Assembly: GCA_030737875.1 (NCBI GenBank)
Contig: CM060921.1
Location: 398,948,192 to 399,012,191, forward strand
From: Allium sativum
Taxonomy: Eukaryota > Streptophyta > Magnoliopsida > Asparagales > Amaryllidaceae
Direction of reading: 5' to 3'
Length of the DNA: 64,000 nt
The translations under genes were made by a program, and so were the position numbers. Below the pieces are notes generated by a model, which searched no databases, was not told the origin of the DNA, and worked only from the letters and a program-made list of their open reading frames with translations. Shown in pieces: positions 33,757-44,484 of the stretch (its first letter is position 1; each line of letters starts with the position of its first letter).

Positions 33757-34383
33757 ATGGCCAAACGAAAACTTCCCCGTCTTGAGGATGAAGGCACGAG
33801 AAACGAGGCAAGTCAGGGAGCTTCCTCTCATGAAAATCCATCAGCATACTTAACCAGAGAAGAGATGGTTGGCGTTCTTGCTGAATTGAGAACGCAAATG
33901 GCAAGGCAAGATGATCTCCTCCGCAAACAACAGGAGATGATTGACCAATTCTTTGCTCGGATTGAAGGAAGGCCGAGCGGCAATGCACAACTGACTGGAA
34001 ACGGCACAGAAATGGCTCCAGCAGGAACATCAAACAGGATCGGTTCAGATCCAATCCGAATCGAGGGCCAAAATCTGAATCCAACGCAAATGGAAATGGT
34101 GGACATTCCCCACCGGATCTGTTCGGACTCGATCCGAACAGCAACCCTGCATGAGCCTGGGGGCAGCAGCCTCCCCTCTGGAAATCAAGGCTTCGCTCCT
34201 ATTCGACCTACATCCGCACCGGTTCGGGTCGTAAATACCACACAAATTCAGCATCAAGCTCCCCGGTTCGGAACAGGCGAACCTGTTCGGATCGGCACCT
34301 CCGATCCGAACCATGCACCTCTCCATAACCTCCCTCGCTTCTCCGAGCCGCAGCAAGGGGCAACTCCGAACCGAACTAGATGA
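33757..34383 (+). CDS. D gag, N-terminal frame (208 aa)
   Basis: The first ATG after the primer site opens a 208-codon frame. Residues about 33-70 form a likely coiled coil (LTREEMVGVLAELRTQM onward), common in the N-terminus of Tat-type gag. The rest is low complexity, and its DNA is full of TTCGGA / TCCGAA inverted repeats: CTGTTCGGA / TCCGAACAG around CTCGA (34119-34141) and GTTCGGATCGG / CCGATCCGAAC around CACCT (34285-34311). The frame ends at TGA 34381-34383, overlapping the ATG of the next frame (ATGA). Either an ancestral single gag took a frameshift, or the parts are translated by coupling; I think a frameshift is more likely, because the next frame carries a TAG directly before its ATG. 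Confidence 0.75.
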   Translation: MAKRKLPRLEDEGTRNEASQGASSHENPSAYLTREEMVGVLAELRTQMARQDDLLRKQQEMIDQFFARIEGRPSGNAQLTGNGTEMAPAGTSNRIGSDPIRIEGQNLNPTQMEMVDIPHRICSDSIRTATLHEPGGSSLPSGNQGFAPIRPTSAPVRVVNTTQIQHQAPRFGTGEPVRIGTSDPNHAPLHNLPRFSEPQQGATPNRTR

Positions 34384-35534
34384 CCTGCCAAGCTCCTTAT
34401 ACTCTTCCACACACTTCTGAACTTAACGCTGGGGGCACCAGCTCTGGACTTGTCAACTTGCAACAGCTCTTTGAAGACGATCGGCTCGCCAGCCTTATTG
34501 AACGCCTTTCGAGAGGCCGCATTTATCAGAATGACATGGATGATGTCAATCACAATCCATTCACACAGGAAATCAGGAATTCCCGCAATCCTCTAGATTT
34601 CAAACTTCCACAACTGGAACCCTACAACGGCAGGGCAAATCCTACTGTGCACCTAATGCGCTATAAACGGCATATGGAAGTTCAATCAGCGTCGGAAAAC
34701 GTCATGGCTAAATGCTTTCCCCTCTTTTTGACTGATATTGCTGCTATGTGGTTTCGACAGCTGGAATCCGAATCGATCAACAGCTGGAACATGTTGGTCG
34801 CTCGCTTTATTGAACAATTTCAGGTCCATAATGCTCGACCAAAGAATGTAATGTCACTAACTACAATCAAGCAGAGGCCTAAAGAAACTCTGCGGTCATT
34901 TCTGGAAAGGTTCAATGTTGCAGCAGCATCAGTTGATCGACCTGAGCCATCTATGGTATTGATGGCGGTAGTATCTGGCGTTCTAGACAACTCGGAGTTC
35001 AAGAAATCCTTGTACCGAGACCCACCAAGGAATCTCAGCGAATTCTATCTTGAATCGGATAGGTTTTTGCGTGAAGAAGACGCAACGTCCGAAAAGAAAA
35101 TTCTCGATGTTAACATGCTCAAAGACGGAGAACCGCCTGATTCTGGTAAAGGCAAAGGAAAAGCTGCCGTCAAGAATGACCGCAACGCTCAGCCCCGGAG
35201 AGGGCCCAGATATGAAAAGTACACAGAACTCAATTCGTCACTAACCGACATCTACGTGAACACAAAAGGTGACGTCTCCTATCCAAAGCCTTCCAGGAGG
35301 GAGCCATCACAAAGAGAACGCGATTCTGGAAAATACTGCATGTTTCATGATATGGACGGTCATGACACAAATGACTGTAGACACTTGCGAGATCTGATTG
35401 AGGAACGGGTTAGACGTGGAGAGCTACCCGAGTATGTGAAACAACCAACAGCACCTGTACCTGTGCTTCCACCACCTGCTCCCCGGAGAGGGAATGACCC
35501 TGGAACGAGCTCCCATCGGCTCGTCATCAACTGA
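34380..35534 (+). CDS. D gag core and zinc motif (384 aa)
   Basis: Capsid-type gag. Residues about 75-235 carry the retrotransposon gag domain (FPLFLTDIAAMWF, SWNMLVARFIEQF, RPKETLRSFLERF). A basic linker (GKGKGKAAVKNDRNAQPRRG) precedes a single zinc motif at residues 320-333, C-X2-H-X4-H-X4-C (YCMFHDMDGHDTNDC), the variant typical of Tat/Ogre/Athila gag rather than CCHC. The frame ends with a proline-rich stretch and LVIN just where protease would begin in a full element. No stop or frameshift in 384 codons. Gag would package the D RNA; PR, RT and INT must come from another element. Start at 34380 is the first ATG, but the natural N-terminus may lie in the preceding frame. Confidence 0.88.
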   Translation: MTCQAPYTLPHTSELNAGGTSSGLVNLQQLFEDDRLASLIERLSRGRIYQNDMDDVNHNPFTQEIRNSRNPLDFKLPQLEPYNGRANPTVHLMRYKRHMEVQSASENVMAKCFPLFLTDIAAMWFRQLESESINSWNMLVARFIEQFQVHNARPKNVMSLTTIKQRPKETLRSFLERFNVAAASVDRPEPSMVLMAVVSGVLDNSEFKKSLYRDPPRNLSEFYLESDRFLREEDATSEKKILDVNMLKDGEPPDSGKGKGKAAVKNDRNAQPRRGPRYEKYTELNSSLTDIYVNTKGDVSYPKPSRREPSQRERDSGKYCMFHDMDGHDTNDCRHLRDLIEERVRRGELPEYVKQPTAPVPVLPPPAPRRGNDPGTSSHRLVIN

Positions 35535-35607
35535 TCTGGATTGGATCACTCTGCGTTTTCAGCATTTCTTAGGATTTAAGATATGTCTCTTTGCTTTCTT
35601 TAGGTTT
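35535..35607 (+). mobile_element. D gag-to-array spacer
   Basis: Short T-rich non-coding stretch; nothing recognised. Confidence 0.4.
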
Positions 35608-36219
35608 TCCGATTGGCTAAATCGGAGTACACACGTTCGGGGTTAGGATTTAGCTCCAAATCGTGCTCTGCACTCGATGACAAACCAATCAGGATTTGCT
35701 TTGGTTTTGTACTTTGGATTGAATAAGGAAGGACTTTCCGAGCATGGATTATGTTTGGCATTTTAAGTATCTTGTCAGGTTGTGGCAGGATTCTCAATCT
35801 CAACTAAAGTATGGCTTATACTTATCTCGGACCCCTAGGCATGGATTATGCCTAGGGACAGACTGTCTTGTCAGGTTTTGGCAAGCATAGCTCTATCCCG
35901 ACATGAGTATGGATTGTACTCACTAGGATTCTTAAGTATGGACTATACTTTGGGACGGCTTACTGTTTTGTCAGGATTTGGCAAAGGAACTCAATAAAAC
36001 TCGAGTATGGATTATGCTCAGTTTGAACTTCCTGGTATGGCTTGTACCCGGAAGGTTAGGTCCCTGCCAGGTTTTGGCAGGATGATTTGAACATCCCTCG
36101 AGTATGGTTTATGCTCAAACAAACGCCCAAGCATGGTTTATGCTCGAAAGTGTAATTAGTTTTGTCAGGATTTGACACACCTTTCTGCTCTCTTTTATTC
36201 GTAGGTATGGATTATACTT
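35608..36219 (+). repeat. D hairpin array with constant GGNTT loop
   Basis: Over 15 short hairpins in 0.6 kb, in two alternating classes. Class 1 has stems ending in AT around GGATT, GGCTT, GGTTT or GGACT: AAGTAT / ATACTT (35807-35823, 35934-35950), CCCTAGGCAT / ATGCCTAGGG (35833-35857), TGAGTAT / GTACTCA (35904-35922), GAGTAT / ATGCTC (36003-36019, 36100-36116), GGTAT / GTACC (36034-36048), AGCAT / ATGCT (36130-36144), AGGTAT / ATACTT (36203-36219). Class 2: CTTGTCA / TGGCAGG (35771-35789), CTTGTCA / TGGCAAG (35867-35885), TTTGTCA / TGGCAAA (35967-35985), CCTGCCA / TGGCAGG (36063-36081), TGTCA / TGACA (36163-36177). The first is TCCGATT / AATCGGA around GGCTA (35608-35626). It occupies the place of pol and the 3' UTR. 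Confidence 0.9.
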
Positions 36220-36302
36220 GCAGCTGGCAGGCCCGGCGTGGCCTTGGATTATCCAGAACACATCTTCCTTCAACCAGCAAGATATGTTCTGGGGGGGCAA
36301 AA
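36220..36302 (+). promoter_or_regulatory. D polypurine tract region
   Basis: The region ends in TCTGGGGGGGCAAAA (about 36288-36302) directly before the right LTR. The pre-PPT hairpin seen in A, C, E and F is absent, consistent with a different lineage. Confidence 0.75.
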
Positions 36303-37646
36303 TGTTGACCCGCTTTTTAGTTAAATCAGTCATACATGGAATCTCCTTTCAACAATACGCTCAAGTGTTGGGAATATCGTCAGAAGACATGAAGTGATTT
36401 GGTTGAAATCGCATCACAAACAAAGAATGGCCTGAAACTCCTACAAGATGACCTTTTCTGGGCCCGAAAACAGCGATTACTAAGCTAAGCTCTGTAAATC
36501 TTGTAGCTCTCTGAATTAGCTTCAGTCTGAGCTTTGGTTCAGCTCAATCGGACTTACGGTTTGAAAGTTATGCCCGTTTCCGTGAACACGTGCAGAACCG
36601 GGAACTCGAAATCTGGCATTGGCACAACACTTACGGATCGGATTGGAGCACAGAAGACCCGACCCGCCTGAAGTGTTTCGCACTGAAGTATCTCCAGCCT
36701 TCGGATCGGAGACATCACCACGCATCGGTTCGGATCGGATCACCCCTGGAAGGGTCGGTTCGGATGAGATAAAGTGGCATTGGAAACTTGGCACACATCA
36801 GTTCGGATCGGGATAGGAAGACCCGATCTGATTTGGACATCTGAACAGAAGTGCACACACGCATTCAGTCCAGGAAACTGGTTCGGTTCGGATCCGATCC
36901 GAATTGACCTGACCTGCTTCTGCACCTGAAATTCTGGCATGCATCTCTTTCGGTTCGGATCGGGGTAGGACGATCCGATCCGCCTAGTTTCTTCTGCACC
37001 GGAGTGCTGTTCGTCTTCGGTTTGAAGACACCAATCCGGTTCGGGTCGGACCCGAACCGACCCCCTGCACCTGCTCAGACGCAGCAGCTTTGACCGATTC
37101 TAAGGGATAACTGTTCCTACAAATGTGGATCGAGCTCCACCTGTCTGCATACGACCTGGAGACCACGTTCTCCATTATCTCCGGGATAGCCTCGCCACGC
37201 GCCACGTGTCCACCCGATCCGAACCGGTTCAGAGCACCTACCAGCTTCTCTACGCCTATAAATACACCACGAGATGGTCATTTCAAGGGACTTTTTCGGG
37301 CACTAACACCTCCCGACCTCCATTACGAAGTATTAAAGGACTTTGGGGTACTCCTCAACTCAATCAAATACGAGGCTATCGTGCATAAATTCAATCTCTT
37401 TTCTCCTCTTCTTCATTACAACATAAGGCTATTGTGTATAATCGAATCTCACGGATTGTGAGACACCATTGTAATTGTAATTCCTCAGGATATAAGAAAC
37501 TATAAAGTGGACGTAGGCTTGGATTGAGCCGAACCACTATAAAAATCCCGTGTGTCTCCTCTTATTTTACTGCTTTTTATCTGTGATCTGTGATTGTGAG
37601 GATTTCACATAGAATTTGGGTGTTAGCACCAAAATTTGGTCTAACA
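36303..37646 (+). repeat. D right LTR
   Basis: Same length as the left LTR. G-boxes CACGTG at 36587-36592 and 37203-37208 (the second is CACATG in the left LTR), TATA at 37256-37264. It ends GGTCTAACA, followed by the TSD atcat. Confidence 0.96.
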
Positions 37647-37651
37647 ATCAT

Positions 37652-40153
37652 CCAAACACACATAATCAATAACAGATTATATACTCATTCATATATCACA
37701 ATATATGAAAACAGTAAAATAAATGTTGAGGAATCTAGTTGGATCCCTCCAACCTGTTTCCCTACGTTCACAGATGTTAAACAATATAATATAACATTGA
37801 TTTCATTTCAATATGAAATACTCTGATAAACAAAATCAATATTTGATTAACGATATATATATATATATCGTTATCTATAATTTTAACCAATAAATAAGCA
37901 ATTCAACCAAATAATCATCACACAACAGTCAATCAGAATTTATCATTACTAGAAGTACGTTATAAAAATATAAACTGATCAGAGTTAGTGAGTTTTACTC
38001 ATTTTGGACGATCATCATGAAATAACGATACGGTTGATTCTGACAGAAAATTTATTTCGCTATAAATTGTAACGAGATCCAATTCACTCCGAATCTGTTC
38101 CATTGTGTAGCCATCGTCCATACGATCCTAACGGATCTGACCGTTCCAAATTCTGATACAGTATGAACGAGATATTTAATTTACAAGTTTATATAACAAT
38201 TTAAATAGTTTTTAAATTTAATACTTGAGTTATTGGGCTCACTATTAGAACAAAGCCCATGCCCATTTATAATTACCCTGACCCATTTCTCCAAACATAA
38301 ATTTGATCCCATCTTCTTTTACATTATTAGCTCCAACCATTTTCGACAATCAACCACAATTTTCACGCTCTCTGCTCCTTCGTTCAATCTTGGAAATCAC
38401 CAAACCCCGTCTCTTTAACCTCCTAATACTTGTTTTACGCAAATCCTCTTCCTAGAACATTTCGAACACGCTATACTCAGGTAACCATTTGCGTTATTTC
38501 TTTTTCCTCTTGTACAATTCGTGATTCCAGGAAAGTTTTCCATAGCCATTTCCCAATAATTCGATCATCTCTCTCCTTCTTCCATCCATGAATTTTCAAA
38601 AGGATTTCGTCACCAAGCTCCTCATCTCTTCCAACCCGCACCAAAATGATCAAACTCACACAGTCCTCCTAGAACGCGATTTCAGGTTTCCACTATGAGA
38701 ACCTGCGACGCTTTTTGTTCCATTTCCTCACCCAAAATTCACAATTCGTGCTATTCACCGCCACAATCATCAATACGATAATCAGAACTCAAGTTAAAGC
38801 TTAAATCCTAAGAATTTGTGAACCCAACTATTGTTGAACACCATGCAGCGAGTAAAGATGATGTCGCCTCCTTCGAAATGTATACCAGCATACAGATGAA
38901 CCTCCCAACAACCCATATATATAAGCTATGGAATTTATTGATTTTTATTTGATTTTCTAGAATTTATTTGAAGATCCATTTTCACGTTTTACTGAAAATG
39001 ATATTGTAAAAGTGACGGCGTGATTTTACCTTGACCAGAGAAAAAATAGAAATTTGGTGTACAGGAAGTAAGGTATTTATAGAACAATTTAAATAATTTT
39101 ATATTGATTATTATATTAAATTACATTGAACCGTTGTCTATATTCATCGTTGAAAATCTCTATGATCACATATAATATCCAAATTCAGTAAAAATGGACA
39201 TGCAGCTACAGTTCGACATTACGGACCCAACGAAACTTGTTTCATCGAATTCTGAGTCCGTATGTCACAAAGCGTATTTTTAAAGTCAGATTATCGACTG
39301 TTTTTCACATTAAAATCCCGTACAGCCACATAGTTATTCCAAAAATCACAAAAATTGAAATCCAACAATAATTTAATATTCCGGATCGAACAAAATTAGT
39401 TTCGTCGAAAACAGAGGTTGTTGGAAAAACTGGCTATTTTTAAAGCTCTGAATAAATCCATTTAAATATCAAATATATTTAAAAATAATTAAATTAAATA
39501 TTTATAAATAAATATTATTGTATATATTCACAATATAATATCATACAGCTCCAAAATATTCCTATCTGAATTTATAAATCGACATTTCAAATCCATATTA
39601 AATCAGTATTCAATTTATATTAAATATCCTTTTATAATATAAATAAATCGTTATAAATTATAAAATAATTCCATAACGATTATTTTAACTTTTGATTTGG
39701 ACATATCTCACAATCTACAAGATGAAATCTCGATTTTTCTCTTCTATTAGAAAAATATACTTCACCAGCTCCGAACATTTCTTGTTTCACATAAATCTGA
39801 CTTAAAACAGATTCGATATATTCATTTAAAGTTTAAATTGCCAAATTACGAACTGCCGCGCCATTCGAGCTCGATTATAATTATAATATAATTATACGTT
39901 CAACTATCGTTTATATAATATATTCGTTAGCATAATTCAACTCTATATTGAATTATATATTATAAATGATCCAGTTCACACAATATTGTGAATACCACTA
40001 TTTCCGACTATTTCGGAAATCAAACATATTGTTCTATTATTTTATTAATTAAATATTCAATATTATTTAATTCTGGTCATTTTAAATAACCAAACCATTA
40101 TTTAAATAATTAAATAAATTATTTATAATACCGTAAAAATATGGGTCGTTACT
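37652..40153 (-). repeat. E 3' LTR, part 2
   Basis: Continuation after D. It contains the block shared with H (37735-37790), a leader (about 38230-38900), a TATA box (39074-39082, minus) and U3 modules with TTTCATCGAA and TTTCGTCGAA (39240, 39402). The LTR terminus reads GGGTCGTTACT, with T in place of the expected final A. Confidence 0.85.
39074..39082 (-). promoter_or_regulatory. E LTR TATA box (candidate)
   Basis: CTATAAATA on the minus strand, about 1.1 kb from the LTR start. Confidence 0.55.
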
Positions 40154-41620
40154 TTCTTCCCCCCTTAAAATAATTTCGTCCTCGAAACTGCTAGGGTAGA
40201 AAACAAACCCTATTGACTGGGTAAAAATTAATTTGTTTAATTCTTTAACTTCAGTTTTAACTAAAACAATTTATTTTGATTAAAATATTAATTCCTTTCA
40301 ACTAACGAAAATTTTCACAAATTCTGAAATTTTCTAACACCCTAAATTTCTGAAATTTTTTGCAGCACCTCCTTTGTACGGCTCAATCGGTACAACTACA
40401 ACTCGCCTCTCTAGGCCTTCTCCAGCCCAAAAGAATATCAAAACGCCAAGCGCCATGCCAAATAGGCTCATAAATCACTAAACTCATATACAAATAAACT
40501 TGTACCTTTTTGTCGGGCATATCACTATATCCTTTCCATCTGTTATCCATTCTGGATATACTAATGTCATCACAATCAAACTCCAATCAATTTATCTTTA
40601 AATCCAACCATTGTCTTATAACTAAGCCAATTTCCATTCTGGACTCAAAGTCCATTATCCATTCCAAATTCAATCAAACTTACTCGATATCGTTATTCTA
40701 ATTCAATTCAGTTTCCACTAAATTGACTTTATTTTAATTCCAATTTTCTTCCCAAATTTCAATTCAATTTGGTTTTAAATTAAACAATCTTTCCCTAGGA
40801 ATTTTAAATAACTTAGCTTTTCTAAAATCAAATATCCCTTTTCGGAATTCAAAACAACTTCATTTTCTCAAAACACTTCAAAAATTATCTCTTTGGTTGT
40901 AGTCCGTCACTTACACACTCGAAAATGAACACCGATGATGTCCGGATCATAATTGGAATTATTTTCCAGCGACCGAAGTGAGTTCAATACTATATCACTT
41001 TCAAAACCATTTCGAAACACTTCTACTTTGAAATACAATTCAAAATACCATTCACAGTGCTTGTAAAACAATTTAAAATCTCCTAGGATTTTAAAATTCT
41101 CATATACTTAATCCAAATCCATTTACAAACACCTTTCCAAACCCTAGAGTTTTAAATTTCAATTCTGGTTTAAATTCAGTTTTAATTCATTTCGTAATAC
41201 TTATACGAATTTTGATTGGTTATTTACATAACCGTTTCAATTTATAATCTCATCCAATTATAATAACAACCAACACATCGTATATATTATCATAATTCCA
41301 ATATATAGATTCCTTTTAAAACAAAATATATTTTGGGTAAAATTATTTCATTTACCCTCTTTTCAAAACAAACCATGTTTGTTCATCGTATTCAAGTTTT
41401 TATTAACTCCTGTTGATACAGTGGATCAAACTGATCGACCGGAACTCATAAACAACTTAATCAATAAATCTCCACAGTATAAAATCATTTTATATTGAAC
41501 AACAAATACGCGCTCATATATATACACTCAAACTCAATCTAGGGCATTACTAATCCTATCTCTACTGGGTCACGCTATAGAGCCAAGGTAATTGCTTAAC
41601 CTTCAACTCTGATACCAACT
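40154..41620 (-). mobile_element. E internal region, short and non-coding
   Basis: 1467 bp between the two E LTRs. On the minus strand it starts with a primer site (41607-41618, TGGTATCAGAGT, one mismatch to the iMet type) and ends with the pre-PPT hairpin TTTCG / CGAAA around AGGA (40174-40187) and the tract TAAGGGGGGAAGAAA (about 40153-40167). No gag or pol motif in any frame. Near 40330-40530 it resembles the F1/F2 internal region (phrases CTAACACCCTAAATTTC and TGTACCT.TTTGTC). A 67-codon frame here (40383-40586, minus) is not preserved in F1 and is probably chance. E and F are thus subfamilies of one giant-LTR, coding-free type. Confidence 0.8.
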
Positions 41621-41719
41621 GTAACGACCCAGGTTTTCGCGATCCTAGTTATCGACATAAACTCAATATCGACTATCCAAGCATCGAAAATACCAGATAT
41701 TTAATGAAAGAAGTTAGAG
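41621..41719 (-). repeat. E 5' LTR, terminal 99 bp
   Basis: TGTAACGACCCAGG onward; the first 70 bp match 29764-29833. Interrupted by B at 41720. Its continuation was not found after B, so it was probably lost with the B 3' end. Confidence 0.82.
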
Positions 41720-42353
41720 TGTAACGACCCGCATTCTACGCATCGAAGGATCGTAGAATATTTATTTCTTTCACATACAAAGTCGTATCGCCATGTAACT
41801 TTGGGAGACGACTATTGGGGTCATTTCCCATGCTCAAGATTTTTGCTGATTTTTAAATGACCGTTTTGCCCCTAGTTGATCTTGTTTCAGCCATAACTTT
41901 TGATTGGTAAGGATTTTTGACTTGAAACCACTTCCATTAGATCCGGATGATGGTTTACCTTTCCTTAGAGTGGTCATACTAGCCAAACGGACTCACAGTT
42001 TGGGAGATATGGCTGAAACAATGTTTAGAAGGTGAAAACAGCTTAACCGGGCCTAATTAGGGTGATTAGCAAGAGGGCCCATAACCCATTTCGGGATTAG
42101 GGTTATGGGAGGGTTGAGATGAGTTAGTAAATCAGTTTTTATTTCATTTCTTAGCCGCCACTTACAACCTTTGAACGCTAGCAATGGCCTACACTTGTTG
42201 AAACACCCAAATCACCTTCTAATCGCTAATTAAGCTAAATCTACATCAAATCAAAGCGGATTAGCACAAAAATCGAGGTAGAGCTGTTGGAGTGTATTGA
42301 AATCTGAACCATTTTGTCCAAAAGTTTCAGATATGAGTTTATTTGTGGCTAAG

Positions 42354-43723
42354 GTGAGTGATTTGCATTGTTTTACACTAATTACGGTTAATTAGGGGTA
42401 ATTAGTGTTAATTAGCGAAATTTTAACTTAGAAAAATCTGGGAAGAAATTGTAAAATTCTAAAATATTATTTTTGGGCTTTGATAAATATTTGGGTTAAT
42501 TTGGATAAGTTTTGCTAATTGTATGCTTAAACATGATCAAGCTGGATTAAGGGAAAAACACGGGTTTTTGGGTATGTTTTATCCGTATAAACATGTTAAA
42601 TTATTGTTTTAATGTTTGTGGATGATTATATATGTTGCTATGATTGTATGGTATGCTTTGTGATTGATTCGAAAAGTAGAATGGTCGGAAACGCCGTCGT
42701 ATGGCGTAAAACAGTCGCTCGAAAAGTCGTTGGAAATGCTACAGGGATCCGGATCGGATCAGATGGGGGGATCGGGTCGGTTAGCCGAACTGAACCAAGA
42801 TGATGGCATCTTCAGCAGCGTAAATGGAAAGGGCAACAAGGAAGGCTCGGACCGGATCGAATTGGGGTTAAACAAGTAGGATCGGAGTGAATGGGAATTG
42901 AGAATTTCGAATCGAGCCGAGGGAGCTTGAAGGACCCGAACCGAACCTCCTCAGGAGTATCAAACCGATCCAGAAGGGGGGAACCGAACCGCCTCAGGAG
43001 TATCGGGCACCGAACCAAACTACACCATGGAGTTTCATGACCAAACCGAGGCAATGGCCAAGGACCCGAACCGAACCGAGGAGGTGACCCAATGATGATC
43101 CGAACTGAACTTGGGCGACAAGTCGAACCGAACCGGATGTGCACTTCTGCTTATACGCGACAACTCTCCTAAAGACTAACTCAAATTCGACCCAAAACCC
43201 GAGATGCAAAGGTAGTCCAAATGAGAAGTTTGTACTCATGATCCAGTTGGGAACCAACGAGTTAACTTCATGATTGGACTTTGCTGCGGAACATGTGCAA
43301 AGGGGTTATCGACGTCTATAGCTTTAACTCACCACCAAGACAGACGTTAGGCTACGGATCAGTGCAGTTGGGTAGTCATTACTCCATGGAGGCAAAGTGA
43401 TCGTAGCTTGGCTATGAGCCAATGCAGTGGAGTCGTCATGACTTCATGGGGCAGAGTGGACATAGCAAGGACTAGTGGCTATGGATCAGTGCAGTGGAGT
43501 CGCCATGACTCCATGGGGCAGAGTGATCATAGCAAGGATTTGGGTGATCAAAGCGGTGGATATCGTATGCTTTATGCACTGAGTAAGAGATGTGAGGATG
43601 GTTGCTATGCTTGATTGTTTGACATCACTATGACATGCACACCCCCTCCCCGTATCTTTACACCATATGTTAGTGTCACCTTAGAGTATTGTACATCCTG
43701 CTGTGCTAACTCTTTGGTTGCAG
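42354..43723 (+). other. B LTR candidate intron
   Basis: Donor GGCTAAG|GTGAGTGA. Acceptor TGCTAAC (branch-like), then TCTTTGGTTGCAG|GTCC. Both C LTRs keep both sites (54878 to 53548 and 60875 to 59545, minus, 1331 nt each). A second pair, TTCAG|GTATGG (43735) and TTTCTTTTGTTTCAG ending at 44002, is also kept in C. Splicing is inferred from conserved motifs only. Confidence 0.45.
42745..43140 (+). repeat. B LTR GC-rich hexamer block
   Basis: Dense GGATCCGGATCGGATC, GGACCGGATCG, CCCGAACCGAACC and AACCGAACCG words. In C the same block has become short tandem repeats of CGGTTCGG and CGGGTCGG. Confidence 0.75.
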
Positions 43724-44287
43724 GTCCAAGTTCAGGTATGGTTTAGTATACCTGTTATTGTTCTGTTTTGCTGCTTATCGCTCATACCAGACTTTTGTCT
43801 GACCCAGAGTTTTATGTCTCTTCTTATTGCTCTGGGTGCTCTTAAACGGGCAGACTGGAGACAGGTTGGCTGGTTGTGCACGAGTAGCTGTCCGGAGCCG
43901 AGCAGGAGGCTTACACGTACTATTCTCTATATATTCTCCCTGTGTCGCTGCTGGTCACTACTTTGGGCATTAGTAGTGTACCTTTCCTTTCTTTTGTTTC
44001 AGAGACAGATTAAAGTCGTAATAATGATGATGTGGAACATAAGTTGTGTTTGGATTTTCCGCTACTACGATGTTTAGTTTTCAGCTTATGCACTGTCTCG
44101 CCTGTTTTATGTCAAAGTATGTTATTATTATATTTTATTCCATGCGTTATGAGATATGATACAGGTTTCTTGCTAGTTCAAATTCCCTTCTTTTCTTTTC
44201 TTTGGCGACTGTCCCGTGCAGGTTGGACATTGGCACATCGCACTTTTGTTGGAAACGTCGGCTGGTGCGGGGGCAGGCCGTCACATT

Positions 44288-44299
44288 TGGTATCAGAGC
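44288..44299 (+). other. B primer-binding site, tRNA-iMet type
   Basis: TGGTATCAGAGC, 2 bp after the LTR end. A splice-acceptor-like TTTTCTCCTTACAG ends at 44476, 8 bp before the gag ATG. Confidence 0.94.
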
Positions 44300-44484
44300 T
44301 CCAGGTTGCGTAGTTAACCTAGAGAAGACACTAGAGAGAGATAGTACGTATATGAGAGCGCGTATTTGTGATATTTTGGTTTTCAAAAGCTATATATATA
44401 CTATTAGTATATTTAAGGATGAAGTCGCATTGCACTGGCACCACTGAAGAGATGGTTAATCGTTTTCTCCTTACAGATTGAACG

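Larger units (their letters stand above)
32332..37646 (+). mobile_element. D, gag-only non-autonomous element of Tat type
   Basis: 5315 bp with two LTRs of exactly 1344 bp that differ by roughly 3% by eye, flanked by the TSD atcat (32327-32331 and 37647-37651). The internal region (2627 bp) has a non-Met primer site, gag in two overlapping frames, a hairpin array and a polypurine tract. There is no protease, RT or integrase. The gag zinc motif resembles Tat/Ogre-lineage elements. It fits the published TR-GAG type (LTR elements coding only gag). It inserted into the LTR of E. Confidence 0.95.
41720..44285 (+). repeat. B 5' LTR, 2566 bp
   Basis: TGTAACGACCCGC to GGCCGTCACA. It matches the C LTRs throughout (same start ATTCTACGCATC, same end). 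It has a donor-like site AAG|GTGAGT (42353/42354), a GC-rich GGATCGG / CGAACCGAACC block (42745-43140), tandem modules containing CATGACTNCATGGGGCAGAG (43435-43525), and acceptor-like sites at 43723 and 44002. Confidence 0.93.

Noticed and set aside
37590..38420. Short frames after D
   Set aside because: They run across the D/E boundary or lie in the E LTR leader; not preserved in H.
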